Assembly: GCA_032173965.1 (NCBI GenBank)
Contig: JAVUNC010000019.1
Span: 14,314,234-14,378,233, forward strand
Source of the DNA: Sitta carolinensis
Taxonomy: Eukaryota > Chordata > Aves > Passeriformes > Sittidae
Direction: 5' to 3'
DNA: 64,000 nt
A program made the position numbers and the translations under genes. The notes under the pieces are model-generated. The model searched no databases and had not been told where the DNA came from. It worked only from the letters and a program-made list of their open reading frames with translations. Of the stretch, positions 21,894 through 34,425 are shown one piece after another (positions within the stretch are counted from its first letter, which is position 1; each line of letters starts with the position of its first letter).

Positions 21894-24800
21894 GTAAGTG
21901 GGTAGTTTTGGGCTGAGTGGAAGAGAAAACTAGCTCAGAACAGGTTGGGAAGATGTAGGGAAACATACTACAAAGTCTTGGCAAAGAGGTAACAGGAAAT
22001 AGCCACAGCCTACTCAGTCGCACTTAATTGGGTTAAACATCAAGGAAGAGTAGTGAGACATCACTGTGGTCTCGATACAGTGTGTGCGGCCCATCCACTC
22101 TTTGGGAAGGCAGTTCCTGCTCCACAGCAACCTCTGCTCTGGAGTCTTATGGTACAGCCCATAGGATAAAGCCTTTACTTTTATTTAAATCCACAGTAGC
22201 TTGCATTGGCAGAGCAACTACAAGGGGAAATAAATGGTGGTCAGAAAAATAACAACGTTTCACTGCATAGTAGGATGGGTGTGCTTGTGGTATGTTCCCC
22301 TTGAAACACAAGCTGTAATTATTTTAGCATCAGTCAGACATTCCCTGGAGTCTCATCTCTTCCTTGAGTATCATGTGAAGAGTGATTCATTGAACATAAT
22401 CTGTGATTTATTGATGCAGGGCAGCATGTTTAATACCTGGAAGCCAATGTGGGTTGTGCTCTTAGAAGATGGAATTGAGTTCTACAAGCGGAAGGCTGAT
22501 AACAGTCCCAAAGGGATGATCCCACTGAAAGGAAGCTCTGTTCTCAGCCCATGCCAAGATTTTGGCAAAAGAATGGTAAATACTTTTTTTTATAAAAAGA
22601 ATTGATGGTATACTTATACTTAAGAATTGATGGTATACTTATACTTCTGGAAGCACTGAAAAGGCAAAAGGCTGGTGTCTGCAAATTTCTTGCATTCATC
22701 CTAGTGATGATTCTCACTTGCCTTAGGAGGTCACAAGCAGGATTGGAACTGTGTACTATTTGAATTCAGGACACTTCAAGAGGACTAATTCAGAAAGCAT
22801 TTGGAGGGTTGGTTGGTTGCCTGTTTTTTGTTAAACTTCTGAGTTTCTCAGAGAGCAGAACTAAATTTTTTTGAAGACATTTTGCAGTCAATGGAAACAA
22901 CTCCTGTATTAAATGTAAATTTAATTGACACAGAATAAAGCTGTGGGAAAATATTTTGTGGGCAGGAGAAGCATTTATGTATTATCAAGGAACAACAACT
23001 GGCTTGCTCAGACAGGAAAGAGATAAATGTATAGGAGATATGTGTGAAGGAGATATGTATGCTGTGGCATACATATTTTGTTACAGGGTTCCTGAGAAAT
23101 AATTGTTGGTAAAACAGGATTTCTCATATGAGCAAAGAATCATATCATTAGTCATTTATTATTTTGTCAACTCAATTTCATCAAATAGGTATCACATCCC
23201 AGGAATTCCTCTGACAAAGTGGTCCCCCAGAATGTGGAACATTATTCCACCACAGTTTAAAGAAATTTACCACAGGGATGCCTGACTACAGATAGAAACC
23301 TGTGTGAGAGTATTAGAAAAATACAAAGTGTAAGAGACTGCTGAAAGAGTGAATTTTAATTTTTCATATGAATAAAGTGAAGATAATTAAACCTGTCCTT
23401 AGGTTTTGTAGTAAGTGGAATCAGAATCCCTTCTGTCAGAATTGGACCTGCTGGCTTTGCTTTTTCCTCCTCTTTTTTTTTTTTCTTTTCTTGGTGGGAG
23501 GGTGGCATTGGTAATTTTTGTTGCAAAATCCATATTTATATGGAAAAAACCCACCTTGGTTCTTACTAAGTCTTTTTAGACTTACATTTGCCAAGAGAAA
23601 GGGCCTGTTAACTTCCAAGCTGTCTCTGAGACAGTATAGAAAAAGGATGGGGCAGAGAATAAAGATTGCTGTTTATCCTGTGCTGATTTTCTTATTAACA
23701 AGCCTCAGCACAACACTTACTCTATACATTAGATGTGAAGGGTACTATGTTCAAGAGTATGACAGACTTACATTATAATGGTCAAAATTAAGTCTTGCTC
23801 ACAAAACATTCTTTTCCAAACAAATTTGTGTTAGATTTTGGTTTTTTTCCTTTAACTCCTAGAAAGGCACTGCCATCAATACTGTTTCATAGTAGTTGCT
23901 TGAAAATGTCAGTAATATATTTACAATAAAGGAAAAATAATTCACCAGGATATGTGCATTCAACAAAGTAGGCACAGAAGTCTGAAGTATCTGATGTCTG
24001 CTGAAGGCAGAGTGAGAGAGATCCTCACCTGCTCCAAGAGTTCCTTTGGGATGTACCAGTCTCCAGAAGGTGCATTGTATCTGTATGGAAGGGTGATAGT
24101 CTCTGAAGATCTTTGGCTGCACTCTGTCTTATGCTATACTTCATTTTACATTAGGTGTTTATATAATAAGCTTTACATTTGGTTTAATTTTAGTTCCTGG
24201 GGTCTTTTCTGAGTGATAATAAAGACAAAGAGAGACCCAGGGGCTGAGGCACCCAAAATAGCTTTTCATAAATGAGATTTGCTGCAGGGTTTGCTGAAGT
24301 CAGTGCAAACAATCCAAATTACTTCAGCAGGCATTGGAACAGATCCTGCATATTGAGGGAGTGAGATTGTTCTGCAAGTCCACAGACCAGTAGCCCTGGA
24401 GATGGATTCTCTCTTAAAATTTGCATTGTTCAAATAGTCAAAAATTGAACATGCTCATTCATATGAGCAAAGTTATCACCAGGATTGTTCTTACAAGTAG
24501 TTACTGCCCAATATGATTGAACCTAAGTTTCTACATGTATTTCTTGAAAACTTAGTATCTTTATTTTTGCATCTTACATTTTGCATCTTTACTGTACTGC
24601 TGAATTCAATGTCTCTGCATTCTGTTCTGGCTTCTCACTGGTTATGTGTCAAAGAATACAGTTATTCCTCTTATGGGAATTATTCTGGTTCTGAAGTTTG
24701 TACAGCTATAAATTGAAGTATTTTTAGGACAGGAATATTGTATGGTGATCACTGGGATAATTTTCATTGGGTCAGTTTTAAGTATAGTCTCATTTGTCTG

Positions 24801-27800
24801 GGCCCAGTTTGGAGGAGGTACTAGTGGGCTACAAACAAACTTCTATATTTGTCTGGTTAAATTTTGGAATCAGCTTGTGTATCTGCACCAGGACCTTGTT
24901 CAGAAGCTCAGAGCATGTCACCAACATGCTTTGTTTACTACATCAATTGCAAAATGCAGGTGCTGAGGGGAAAAGAAGCAATCTTGGGTTTATTAAGCAC
25001 AGATAAAGAAAGGCTGGTCAGAAGGGACAGGAACTAGATATTTTGAGATCATATTTCAAAATGCATTTGCCACTGTTTGCTGTCCTTGATTTGATCTTTG
25101 ATCATTGTTTAATGTAACATAAATTCTGATATTTTCAGCTTTTTCCATTTCCCCCATGCTGTTCTTGTGGATAGCATTATGATGTTTGGTTGCTCATAGT
25201 TAGATTCACCTCTCCCAGTTTAAACTATCTAAAATGTTGGTATTTAGTTTAGTCTAATGTCTAATTTTCTAAAAACACAACCAGATACACATCATCAGAG
25301 AAAGGCTTTGTCACATCTAGGACTGGAGACTCAACCTCTTTACCAATTTCAGAGGAAGCCTGAAAGTCTATCTAGCTTACTGTCCTAACTTTGTAAATGC
25401 TAAAAAGAAAGGGCTTTGCCAGTGTTCTCTGTGTGCTGAAAATGTAAACTCTTCTTTAGCATTTCACCCTGTGTTGCTTCTCAGCTCTTGGAGAAGGCAA
25501 TTTTTTTCCCTTGGTAATAAATCTCATCAATGCTTTGGTATTTCATTCTGTTAATATGGAGTGTTAGCTTGACTTTTGAATATTGGGATTTGCATAGATC
25601 TGTCTGTTTGCTTTTCTCATGCACTGTACATTGATTCTCAGTATTTAGGTCTTTCCTGCATAGCAGAAAAGGTGAGTATTGCTGGAAATATGAACAGTAT
25701 CAGATAAGAAAAGGTTACTTTTTTGTCTCAGATAGATTTTTGAGGACTCATTGCTTAATCAGTTTAAAATGTATCTTCCATGAAATTCAGTTGGACTTCT
25801 GCACAATTTCAGGGTGTCAGAATTTTTCCTGTTGTCCATAGTTCGGAAAATGCTTGTGAGGGATGTTCAGAAAGATATCATTTACAAACGTGGGCTTCAG
25901 CAGGCTCGTTCAGTGTGTTTATTTCACTGATGTAAATTTGCTGCCCTTTGACAGTAGCCTTTGCTTTCCTTGCCCTCTTCAAGTCCTGCTGTTGGGTGGT
26001 GTGGCTTAGCTTGGCATTTTTAAGACACCTGCTGAGTCAGAACCTGTGATGTTTATTACAACACAAGTACAGAACAAATTAGTGTCACTCATGGGGAACT
26101 ATATTTTATAAGTGGAAACATGAGTAATTAGATCCAGACCTTCCATCCAGAAGTCCACTGGATGGAAATGAGTTCAAACAGTGTGAACTGTGTTGGATGG
26201 GTTTGGGGGTTTGTTTTTTTTGATTTGGGTTGGGTTGGGGTTTTTTTCATGTTGTTGTTTATTTTTCTGTTTACAACTACCTCTAGATCATCTACTCTAA
26301 TTTTTGGGAAATACAGTCTTTCCATTGTTGCTAGTGTGTTTAGATTGGTGATCCTAAGGTGTAGCCAAGGGTTGGGTGTATCATCTCCCTACTAAATGGT
26401 TAAAGGTCTACTGGGCTGCAAATATACTCAGGTACTCTCCAGCGTATGACCTTTTTATCCCCTTGTGACTCAGTAGCTGAATAGGATGTGGGGCATTTTT
26501 CCTCCTTCAGACTGTTCACGTGTCTCTAAACATTAAAATAAATTTACATCCATTGTAAGTCTGCAGGGGCTGGGTGCTTCTGATGCCTTAGGATTTTAAC
26601 TTTTATTTTTTTTAAATCCTGTACTGCTTTAGTGCATAATTCTGAAACTCCACATAGAGTGTCAGCTACTGCCTTCACATTTTGGTCAGACAAAACGATT
26701 CCTCTAGGCCTGAAGTTCAAAGACACCTCACTGCCTCAGGCCCCAAAAGTATATATAAAAGTGAATTGGGGAGGGGGGAGAACAAACTTGGGGTATATGA
26801 CTTCATTACCTGAAGCTGTAATTGGAGGATTAACTCGTGATATGTATATGGACCAAAGTTATATCTGTCTGAAAAACTTGTGACCATCATCCTTCTTGGG
26901 TGTAGCATCTCTCAGAGGCTTCTGACTACCCAGGTTGTACCCACTGAAGGCCTTTATAAAAACCCACTTTTATTCTCTTGACCTTTTCTTCTCTTAACCT
27001 TGTCTAGACCTCTGTTCCAGGTAGCCTCTCTAAGGAATCACTTCAGCCTTTCAGCTGTGTTGAACTTCCCAGCAAAAGTTAGAATCAGCAGCTGTATTGG
27101 TGCACACACCTTGGATGTGCTGATGATGTCAGGATCAGTCACAGTGAAGTAACAAAAGGATTCAGTTATGTGCAGTGCTTGTTCATGGTTTCCTTCAGAG
27201 TTTCTGCAATTTCACTGTGTCTCTAAGGCACTTTCCATAGCCCTTAGGCATAGGTAGGCTGTTATGTTGTGTTGGTTCTAGCTTAATTGTGCCCAACTGG
27301 CTACACCAAAGTAACTTTAAAAAAAAACCCTCCCATAATTTATCATTCCAGTTTGTCTTCAAGCTCACTGTGGCCAAGCAGCAGGACCACTTTTTTCAAG
27401 CTGCCTACCTGGAGGAGAGAGATGCCTGGGTGCGGGACATCAAGAAAGCAATTCATCACATAGATGGAGGCCAAAGGTTTGCCAGAAAATCCACAAGAAA
27501 GTCTATCAGATTGCCTGAAACAATCAATCTGAGGTTTGTTCTCATAGCTCTGCTCCCCCATGTGCTTCCATCTGCAGTCAGTATGTCAGACGTACCCTTG
27601 GTCAGGAAGAACAATTAGCCTGCCTGTCCATGGATTCTCTCACAGCCCTTTCTGTGTGACTAAAAATTTCAGTTTGTACAATATGTCAGAAATGAGCTAG
27701 TAATCAGAACTGGGAAGATCTTTCTTAATATACTATCATTTACCAAAACATGCTTATTTATCAAAGGTTTTTGCTGAGATTTCTGAGCGTACTTCTGAGT

Positions 27801-30800
27801 ATATGCCAGCCAAAGTGTGACTCTTCCAGGAGAAGCATTTTATGCAATAAATAATTTATTGCAAAAATATTTTAGACCTTTTGTTTGCTCTCCAAAGAAA
27901 AGCTGATGTTAGCCTAGTTTTTGGAGGGTGAGGGACTGTGGTGTCTGCCAAAGAACATGAAACTGGCAAAGGGAGAAAAGAGATAAAGGGAAGCAATCTG
28001 TTAGTACTTTCAAAAATCAAGGATGACTTATTTTCTGTATCTGAGCTGTAAATACCAAGACAAAAATGAGCCTGAAGTGCTCTTATAAGACAGTAAAACC
28101 ACACAGGGCCAAGACCATCTGAGAGAGCAGGCAGGCTTTAGGACAGGGACATTTTCTGCTCAGCCCAGGACATTTGTGTGAATACAGAGCACAGCAGTGA
28201 ACCGTCCTGCTGGGGTGTGGGGCCCTGTGAAGGTGCCTCAGCAGTGGGTGTTCCTCTCTTCACGCTGCAGTCACCACAAGTAGTTGTATTCTCGAAAAAA
28301 GGAGATGTGGTGCACTCCCTTCGTGCACTCCACCCTCGACTCCCACGGCTGTGAGGTAATGTAGTGAGACCTCCAGGCTTTGCAACTTGAATTCTTCAGG
28401 AGATGCAGGAGATGAAACTAAGCCACGTTACAGCTCTGCAGAGAGCCGTGTGCCAACAAAACATGAAGCCCCCATAAATGACAATGACATTATTATACAA
28501 ACTGGTAAAACCTTTTAATTTGCTAACAGTTTCTGTGGTTCTTTTTATGCACAGTGCTTTGTACCTCTCAATGAAAGATCCTGAAAAGGGAATAAAGGAA
28601 TTGAAGCTGGAAAAAGATAAAAGAGTGTTCAATCACTGCTTTACAGGTAAGGAGCTCCTGTCCCTCTATTCCATGTAATAAAGGGAGCATAGAGTTGAAA
28701 AACTAAAGGGATTAAACAGCTCTAAGCTCTGTAGAGCACAGAGAAGTTTGATGTTTTCTTGACTAATGCAGGAGATGCTCAAAGGATGTATCTTGGAAAA
28801 GTGTTCAGTTATGGCCATGGTAAACAAAGAAGAAGGAAGAAATTTTACCAGTGTCAGAAAGATTGAAGTAATTTTTTGAGTAGATTATAGTGTGAAAGAA
28901 GAATCATTCTATTCTGAATTTTTCATCACTGAATGGTGTCCCCTTGTAATTCCTGTTTCTCTCCAAGTCAAATCTGTGTTTGTGCTCAAAAACAGAGAGG
29001 TGTAGCACTTGAGGACATTGTTTAGGGGTGGACATGGCTGTGTTGGGTTAATGGTTGGACTGATGATCTTAGAGTTCTTTTCCAACCTTAGCAATTCTGT
29101 GATTCTATGAAAATCACCCTGTTTGCACCAGCATTATGTTAGTAGCATAGCAGCCTGGAAGGCTGCCTTTTCCAGGCTTGGCTATCCTTCACACATCCCC
29201 AGGCCCTGTCTTTGAGGCTTCTCAGCCTCAAAGGGGGATGCTTCCTGCATCCCCTCCCAGCTCTTTTCTCCCTCAGGAATGGTGTTTGAGAGCTGTCCTG
29301 GCCCCTGCCATCAGCTGGAAAGGCTGTGCCTCACTGGATGGCCAGGAACCTCCCTAGATTAGCTCCCCATGTTGTTGCTAAGAACATTTTTCAGGAGATT
29401 GATGAATACATGGAGTAGGCCTGTTTTCTGTGTACTTTTAGGCTTCTTCATGTCTGTCTTGGTTAGTGGCTGACATTTTGTTCCTTTGGAACCAGGCACC
29501 TGTGTGATTGACTGGCTGGTGTCCAGCAGCTCCGTCCGAAATCGCAGAGAAGGTCTCCTGCTTGCCTCTTCCCTCCTGAGTGAAGGCTACCTACAGCCTG
29601 CTGGGGATACATCCAAGGCAGCTGCTGAGGGACTGGCAGACACACCCTTCCTAGATCTCAGTGAGGCCTACTATTACTTTGTGAGCATTGTCTTCTGGGT
29701 TTTTTTTTTTGTTTTTTTTTTGTCTCAGACTTTCTGATGCTCTGCTTTTCTCATGCTTCTTGTTGGGCTTCTTCAGTCCTGGAGGAAAGGTTGTGTAGAA
29801 ATGGAGAAATCTTACCTTAATTTCTCCTGTGATACTCAGAATAAGCCTACTGACTTTAATAGTGGTAACCAGGACAGATTGTTTTTTATTTCTGGCACCC
29901 TTCTAAGTGTGAACTGAGTGCTGAGACCAAGCTGCATTCTTTTTAACTTAGACTTTGTTCCTGGTAATTGTACTGGTGACCAGAATTTAACCATCTGTTT
30001 CCCTGTTGATTCAGTGGAAGAGAAGAGAGTAAATCATTATCTTCACAGAGTGGCAGAAGCTACAAACCCATTTTTGTGCAGAGCCATCAAATCTGACTCA
30101 GTGTGAATGTGCACACACACAGCTTGCCTGTGACCAAAAAAGTAAAAGTTTTTAATATTCCCCAATAACCTATCCCAGGTGTCATACCCAGCCTTCTCTG
30201 TTTATTATTTCATATTCTGTAGACTGATTTGAAGAACTTGAAGTATCAGTCAAATACTGTTTGAAAGAGATTTGGCTTATGGACTTATGCTAACAAAAAT
30301 GTATGCCTTCTATAAAGTGAAAACAAATAAATTGGTATTACAATTCTGTTTGTGTTTACCACATGGAATCACTTGGCTTCAGCAAAATGACTCTCCCACT
30401 ACTCATTTGATTTCCTAAATGTGTTTGTACTAGGGAGACTTCACCAGTTCAGCAGAGACACTGCTGGTAAAGGCAGCCTTGTGGCCTCCTGGGATGCTTC
30501 TTGTAGCAGCCCATGTGTACCCTGCATGCTTTTGGATTATTTCTAGCTTGATTCAATACCAATGTGGTGTGAGGTCAATGTCTGACTTGGTATCATAGAA
30601 GTGGAGTCCCACCTCACACTGAAATGTGTCCATGGTGATTTGGAGAGCTCCTCAACTTTACTGGGAGGCTTTTCCAATAAAAGGCTAGATAACCATAACC
30701 ATAACAACAACAGCAAAACAACAACTACTACTACTACTACTACTAATAATAATATTTTCTTTTGGATGACAAAACACAGGGTGGAGGGAAGCCAAAAGAA

Positions 30801-33800
30801 GCAGATTGGTACATGTGCATAAGCATGCATCAGCTGTGTAACTTCTGTAACATTTATCTTGTGGTCCTGCAGCCAGACAGTGGATTTTTCTGTGAGGGAT
30901 ATTCCAGTGATGATGATGTGGTCCTAAAAGAAGAGTTCAGAGGCACAATTGTGAAACAAGGATGTTTGCTGAAACAGGTCAGTATTGCCTATGTTCCATC
31001 CTGTCATTAGGATGATGTTACATGGGTGCAAGATTACTCTTTTACAGTTATAAACTTTAGGCAAGAGAGAAACCACCCTATGGCATCTGCACACTTGGCA
31101 GGTTTCATCTCTGTCCCTCTTGCCTTTGCCCAGGGAACACTTGCTGCAGCATGGCAGCAGGACTCTGGACAAATATCACAAGGTTTGTTGCTCTTACCAC
31201 AAAATAAAACAGTTAATAGCTTTAATTAGGAAAGAGTCCTAACACAGGATATGTGTGACAAGTCATTGGTACAATGCAAAACTGAACTCAGGTAAAAAAA
31301 GGTGCCACTCCTGCGTCCCTCTAGACACACAACAGGATGCAGTTGCCAGTTTTCATTGACTTTTTCAGCATACTTGAGGAAAAGAGTTGTTTCAGTTACT
31401 AATGTGTAAGACAGAAGATAGCTGGACACCTTCATTCCCAGCAAAACTTTAAGCAATACAGTGAATGTCATGTTTCCAAGGCCATTGCAAGCAGATACTA
31501 GTGAACTGAAGGCAAAATCAGGATTCTTCAATGAATAAAATGGGTCAGGTGGAAGGGACCTACAACAATCCTCTTCAAATGCCTGACCACTTCAGAGCTG
31601 ACCAAGGGTTAAAGCACATTGTTAAGGGTTTTGTTGTCAAAAGCTTCTTACACATTGAGAGACATGGTGCACTGACCACCTCTCTAGGTAGCCTGTTGCA
31701 GTGTTTTACCACCCTCTCTCTAGAGAAATGTTTCCTAATATTGAGTCTGAACCTGCACTGTTAAAATAGTCCTTGAGGGCCTAAGAACTTTTTGGTGGTG
31801 CTCACATGTATTTCTCCTGTTTAATCAGTTTACTCAGAAGCAATGGAAGAAATTAGATCCATGCCTTGCTGCTCTTTTACTGTCACATTCACATCAATCT
31901 AGTTAGTAAGAGCTTCCATGCAAACAGTAGCTAATTGAGAAACCTTTATTTCGAAATGCCAGAAGAAGTGATTCATGACAGTCTTACACCAGTGTTAGTC
32001 TGCACTTGGTCACTTCTGTGAATTGTGGGTCATTGCTTTCAAGGGTCACTGCTTCTGCTGAAAATGCTTTCAGCAGGTCTAAACCTTCCACACCCATCCT
32101 TTTCAGTCATGAAAATGGGCCACAAGGCACCTACATCCATATCTCTGCCTGAGCTTCTCATCCATGAGCCCTCCAGGGTGTCTAAGATAGATTAGCATTT
32201 TTTTTAAATCTTTGCAGGGACAGAAAGACTTTCAGCTCATCCTTGCCAATAATTCAAGATACCTTCCTCCAAGGCACTTTGCAGTCATGTTTTCTAGCAA
32301 GCAGTTACACCCAGCTCTCACAGATTTCACATAAATGCCATAACTACCAGACTGTGTGATATATTTAGGGGAATCTCCCATGTAAAAGCTCCTCTGCTTT
32401 GCACAAAATCAAAAAAAAAATAAAACAAAACAAAACAAAAGAACAACCAAAACCCCCCCAAAAGCCCAGTTTGATAGTCCAGTTCTTGTGCAAAAGACTG
32501 GAATGTAGAAAAGGTAGATTCAAGTCCTACTTCAGTGAGTATTTCCTGTCCAGAATGTTCAGGGTTTTTTCCCTTTTGTATTTGCCTGTCCTCTCTTGTG
32601 TGGTAAGACTTGCATGCAAAGCAGCTCTGTGACATTCCTGGTTTTGAATTTTCCTAGGGACATCGGAGGAAGAACTGGAAAGTGAGAAAGTTTGTTTTAA
32701 GAGATGATCCTGCATATCTTCACTATTATGATCCTGCTGGAGTAAGAGAGATTTGGTTTATTTACCTGTTTGTTTTGAATCCAATGCCTTGTAGAAGTAC
32801 CTGAATGGAGTATTTGCCTGAGAATGTGACAGGGAAGATCAGGCAGGACAGTGAGACTGTTTGTTCTTACATGGACTAGCCATTTTCTGGAAAAGCAGAA
32901 TGAAGGATAGTTTCTGGGGCTGTCAAATCAGGTGGCAAGTGCCACCCAGACCTGGGAACAAGTAAAACTGAACTGTATTGTCACCTCTTCTCTGTGATTA
33001 ATTAGAATTAATGTGTACTCTCACTTGATCAAAACTAATTAGGTCCTAAGTGTAAATGAACACAATGCAGTAATTTTGCAGTTTATATTTGCAGTATTTC
33101 CTGTGCGAGGCTGAGACATGGCATTCTATTTCTTGTGTATTTCTAATGGGCCCATTCCCATGCTAAATACTCTGCAGATCCTGAATTCTAAATCACAAGA
33201 GATTCCCGATTTATTTATAAGTCTGTCTCTTACCACACCCCCAACCCTCCATGTCACACACAGGCTGAAGATCCCTGTTCTCTCAGGTCAGACATACTAA
33301 GTAATCAAATGGTTTTCTCTCCATTCTGGAAATGTAGCCATATATTAGCATGCTACTGGTTTCAGAAGTGTTGCATTTCATTTTGATTTCATGTCCTCCC
33401 CAGGGAGAAGAACCACTGGGAGCAATTCACTTGAGAGGTTGTGTGGTGACAGCAGTGGAAGATATGCCAGACAGTAAGGAACCATATTGAATGAGCACTC
33501 TAATAAGTTTTTGATACAAACCCCCTCCCCTTTCAAACTGCCTAAAATCACAAGTGTTTTTTATTCCAAAGCAATCTATGTACAATGATTCAGTAATTCT
33601 AGTAGCTGGCCTCTCTCTTGTTGAATTACTGGGGAAGGGTACAGTGGTAAAGGTAGCAATAGGAAATCTTGTGTATTGTCAGTACTTTAGGGAAGGCTGG
33701 TCAAAAGGATGACACAAACCCTGTGTTAGGATAACTGGCCTTTAGGCAAAGTAAGCTGAGTTTGATCTCTTTAGTTAAGGAATTTGTGATGGAAGCTTCA

Positions 33801-34425
33801 TGTTAGAAATGGTTATGCTGACAAATGGTTACTGTGCACCTTCTCTTCCCTCCAAAGCAAGAAGTTGTGGGATCAGAAATGGTGCTGCTGCAAGGACCAA
33901 GAAACATTACTTTCATGCATTCTCCTCTCCACAGGAGAGGCTGGCGATCATATCCATCAAGAAAGTTTGTTGGCATCTCAGAAAACAAACAGATGGATGT
34001 GACATAAACATCTTGTTTTTGTAGCTGGCAAGGCATGGGAGGGTGTGGGGAATATGATCTGTCTGCAGGATTGCAGATCCTTCCATGATTTGAGACCAAC
34101 AAACCAGAGACTTAAGGTGAAATGTGCAGAATTCATGAGTGGTTTCTCTGAGAGAGACTCATCTCTTGGACCCAATCTTTGTGAAGGCCTGATCAGGCTC
34201 AGCTGTGGAAAGAAAAGAGGTGCCCTACACCTGAAAGTACAAGACTTTTTCTCTCATAGCTGACATTCTTATTTTTTCTCTATAGCCAAGAAGTATGATG
34301 TTGACAACATCCTCTTTGAAATCATCACAGCAAATGAAATCCACTATTACTTGCAAGCAGCCTCACCCACAGAACGTACAGAGTGGATCAAAGCAATCCA
34401 GTCAGTTGCTAGGACTGGTAAATGA
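21846..34425 (+). CDS. PLEK: Pleckstrin (PLEK), 9 coding exons, PH-DEP-PH
   Basis: Pleckstrin is the major protein kinase C substrate of platelets and leukocytes. It binds phosphoinositides and links PKC to membrane and actin changes. Coding exons: 21846-21893, 22420-22575, 27352-27533, 28555-28646, 29496-29680, 30873-30977, 32658-32741, 33404-33473, 34286-34425. Total 1,062 nt, 353 aa (human 350); all junctions are GT-AG and phases fit. PH1 is about residues 6-103 (IREGYLVKK, FNTWKPMWVVLLEDG), the DEP domain about 138-223 (NHCFTGTCVIDWLVSS, ASSLLSEGYLQPAGD), and PH2 about 246-350 (KQGCLLKQGHRRKNWKVRKF to TEWIKAIQSVARTGK). The PKC sites between PH1 and DEP are kept as S115, T116 and S119 in RKSTRKS. 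The N-terminus is two residues longer than human; a second in-frame ATG six codons in would be an alternative start, but the first has the stronger context (GCCATGG). Intact, with no odd features. Confidence 0.97.
22420..22575 (+). CDS. PLEK: PLEK coding exon 2 (PH1)
   Basis: 52 codons in phase 0, GSMFNTWKPMWVVLLEDG through SPCQDFGKRM, between acceptor TTGATGCAG and donor GTAAAT. It forms the core of PH1, including the tryptophan and basic positions near the phosphoinositide pocket. Confidence 0.96.
22597..22646. repeat. 25-bp perfect tandem duplication
   Basis: A 25-base unit beginning AAGAATTGATGGTATAC occurs twice without spacing, at 22597-22621 and 22622-22646. It starts 21 bases beyond the PLEK exon 2 donor, so it is intronic. 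Confidence 0.85.
23053..23076. repeat. Short hairpin in PLEK intron 2
   Basis: ATATGTATGC, then TGTG, then GCATACATAT: a perfect 10-bp inverted repeat with a 4-base loop. No known function. Confidence 0.5.
26193..26252. repeat. T/G-rich low-complexity tract
   Basis: Plus-strand T and G runs, including GATTTGGGTTGGGTTGGGG, within PLEK intron 2. It is telomere-like in composition but not (TTAGGG)n. Confidence 0.5.
27352..27533 (+). CDS. PLEK: PLEK coding exon 3 (end of PH1, PKC sites)
   Basis: 182 nt, FVFKLTVAKQQDHFFQAA through RLPETINL plus two bases of a serine codon. Acceptor TATCATTCCAG, donor GTTTGT. It contains the C-terminal PH helix (ERDAWVRDIKKAI) and the PKC phosphorylation cluster RKSTRKS. 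Confidence 0.96.
27534..28554 (+). other. PLEK: PLEK intron 3
   Basis: About 1.0 kb, GT-AG, no feature recognised. Confidence 0.75.
28555..28646 (+). CDS. PLEK: PLEK coding exon 4 (start of DEP)
   Basis: 92 nt, ALYLSMKDPEKGIKELKL through FNHCFT plus one base. Acceptor TTTTTATGCACAG, donor GTAAGG. It links PH1 to the DEP domain and opens DEP. Confidence 0.95.
28647..29495 (+). other. PLEK: PLEK intron 4
   Basis: About 0.85 kb. It contains the CR1 3' end at 28990-29109, followed by a GC-richer stretch (29150-29340) of no recognised family. Confidence 0.7.
28990..29109 (+). mobile_element. CR1 LINE 3'-end fragment
   Basis: A typical CR1 3' end: 'gtggacatggctgtgttggg', 'ttaatggttggactgatgat', 'cttttccaacc', then the terminal 'attctgtgattctatgaa' microsatellite-like tail. 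It inserted in the sense orientation in PLEK intron 4. Confidence 0.85.
29496..29680 (+). CDS. PLEK: PLEK coding exon 5 (DEP)
   Basis: 185 nt, TCVIDWLVSSSSVRNRREGL through LSEAYYYF. Acceptor GGAACCAG, donor GTGAGC. It carries most of the DEP domain. Confidence 0.96.
29681..30872 (+). other. PLEK: PLEK intron 5
   Basis: About 1.2 kb. It starts with T-rich low complexity and contains the CAA/ACT microsatellite at 30692-30755. Confidence 0.75.
30692..30755. repeat. Compound (AAC)n/(ACT)n/(AAT)n microsatellite
   Basis: Imperfect AAC units, then about seven ACT units from 30724, then four AAT units. It lies inside PLEK intron 5 and is likely length-polymorphic. Confidence 0.85.
30873..30977 (+). 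CDS. PLEK: PLEK coding exon 6 (DEP-PH2 linker)
   Basis: 35 codons in phase 0, PDSGFFCEGYSSDDDVVLKE through KQGCLLKQ. It opens PH2 and includes the acidic SSDDD linker typical of pleckstrin. Confidence 0.96.
30978..32657 (+). other. PLEK: PLEK intron 6
   Basis: About 1.7 kb. It contains an antisense CR1 fragment (31535-31770) and an A-rich low-complexity run (32406-32460). Confidence 0.75.
31535..31770 (-). mobile_element. CR1 LINE fragment, antisense
   Basis: Read on the minus strand it matches the CR1 3' region. On the plus strand the landmarks are 'aggtggaagggacctacaac', 'tgcctgaccacttcagag', 'ccacctctctaggtagcctg' and 'ttgcagtgttttaccaccct', followed by 'gaaatgtttcctaatattga'. It is diverged, so probably an old copy. 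Confidence 0.8.
32658..32741 (+). CDS. PLEK: PLEK coding exon 7 (PH2)
   Basis: 28 codons, GHRRKNWKVRKFVLRDDPAY through YYDPAG. Acceptor ATTTTCCTAG, donor GTAAGA. Core strands of PH2 with the basic KNWKVRK binding face. Confidence 0.96.
33404..33473 (+). CDS. PLEK: PLEK coding exon 8 (PH2)
   Basis: 70 nt, GEEPLGAIHLRGCVVTAVED through MPD plus one base. Acceptor TCCTCCCCAG, donor GTAAGG. Confidence 0.95.
34286..34425 (+). CDS. PLEK: PLEK coding exon 9 (terminal)
   Basis: 140 nt including TGA at 34423-34425. It encodes KKYDVDNILFEIITANEIHY through EWIKAIQSVARTGK, the closing helix of PH2, and ends with the same RTGK as human pleckstrin. Confidence 0.96.

Larger units (their letters stand above)
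22576..27351 (+). other. PLEK: PLEK intron 2
   Basis: The largest PLEK intron (4.8 kb). It contains a 25-bp tandem duplication at 22597-22646, a small hairpin at 23053-23076 and a T/G-rich low-complexity patch at 26193-26252. No exon or gene is recognised inside. Confidence 0.75.
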
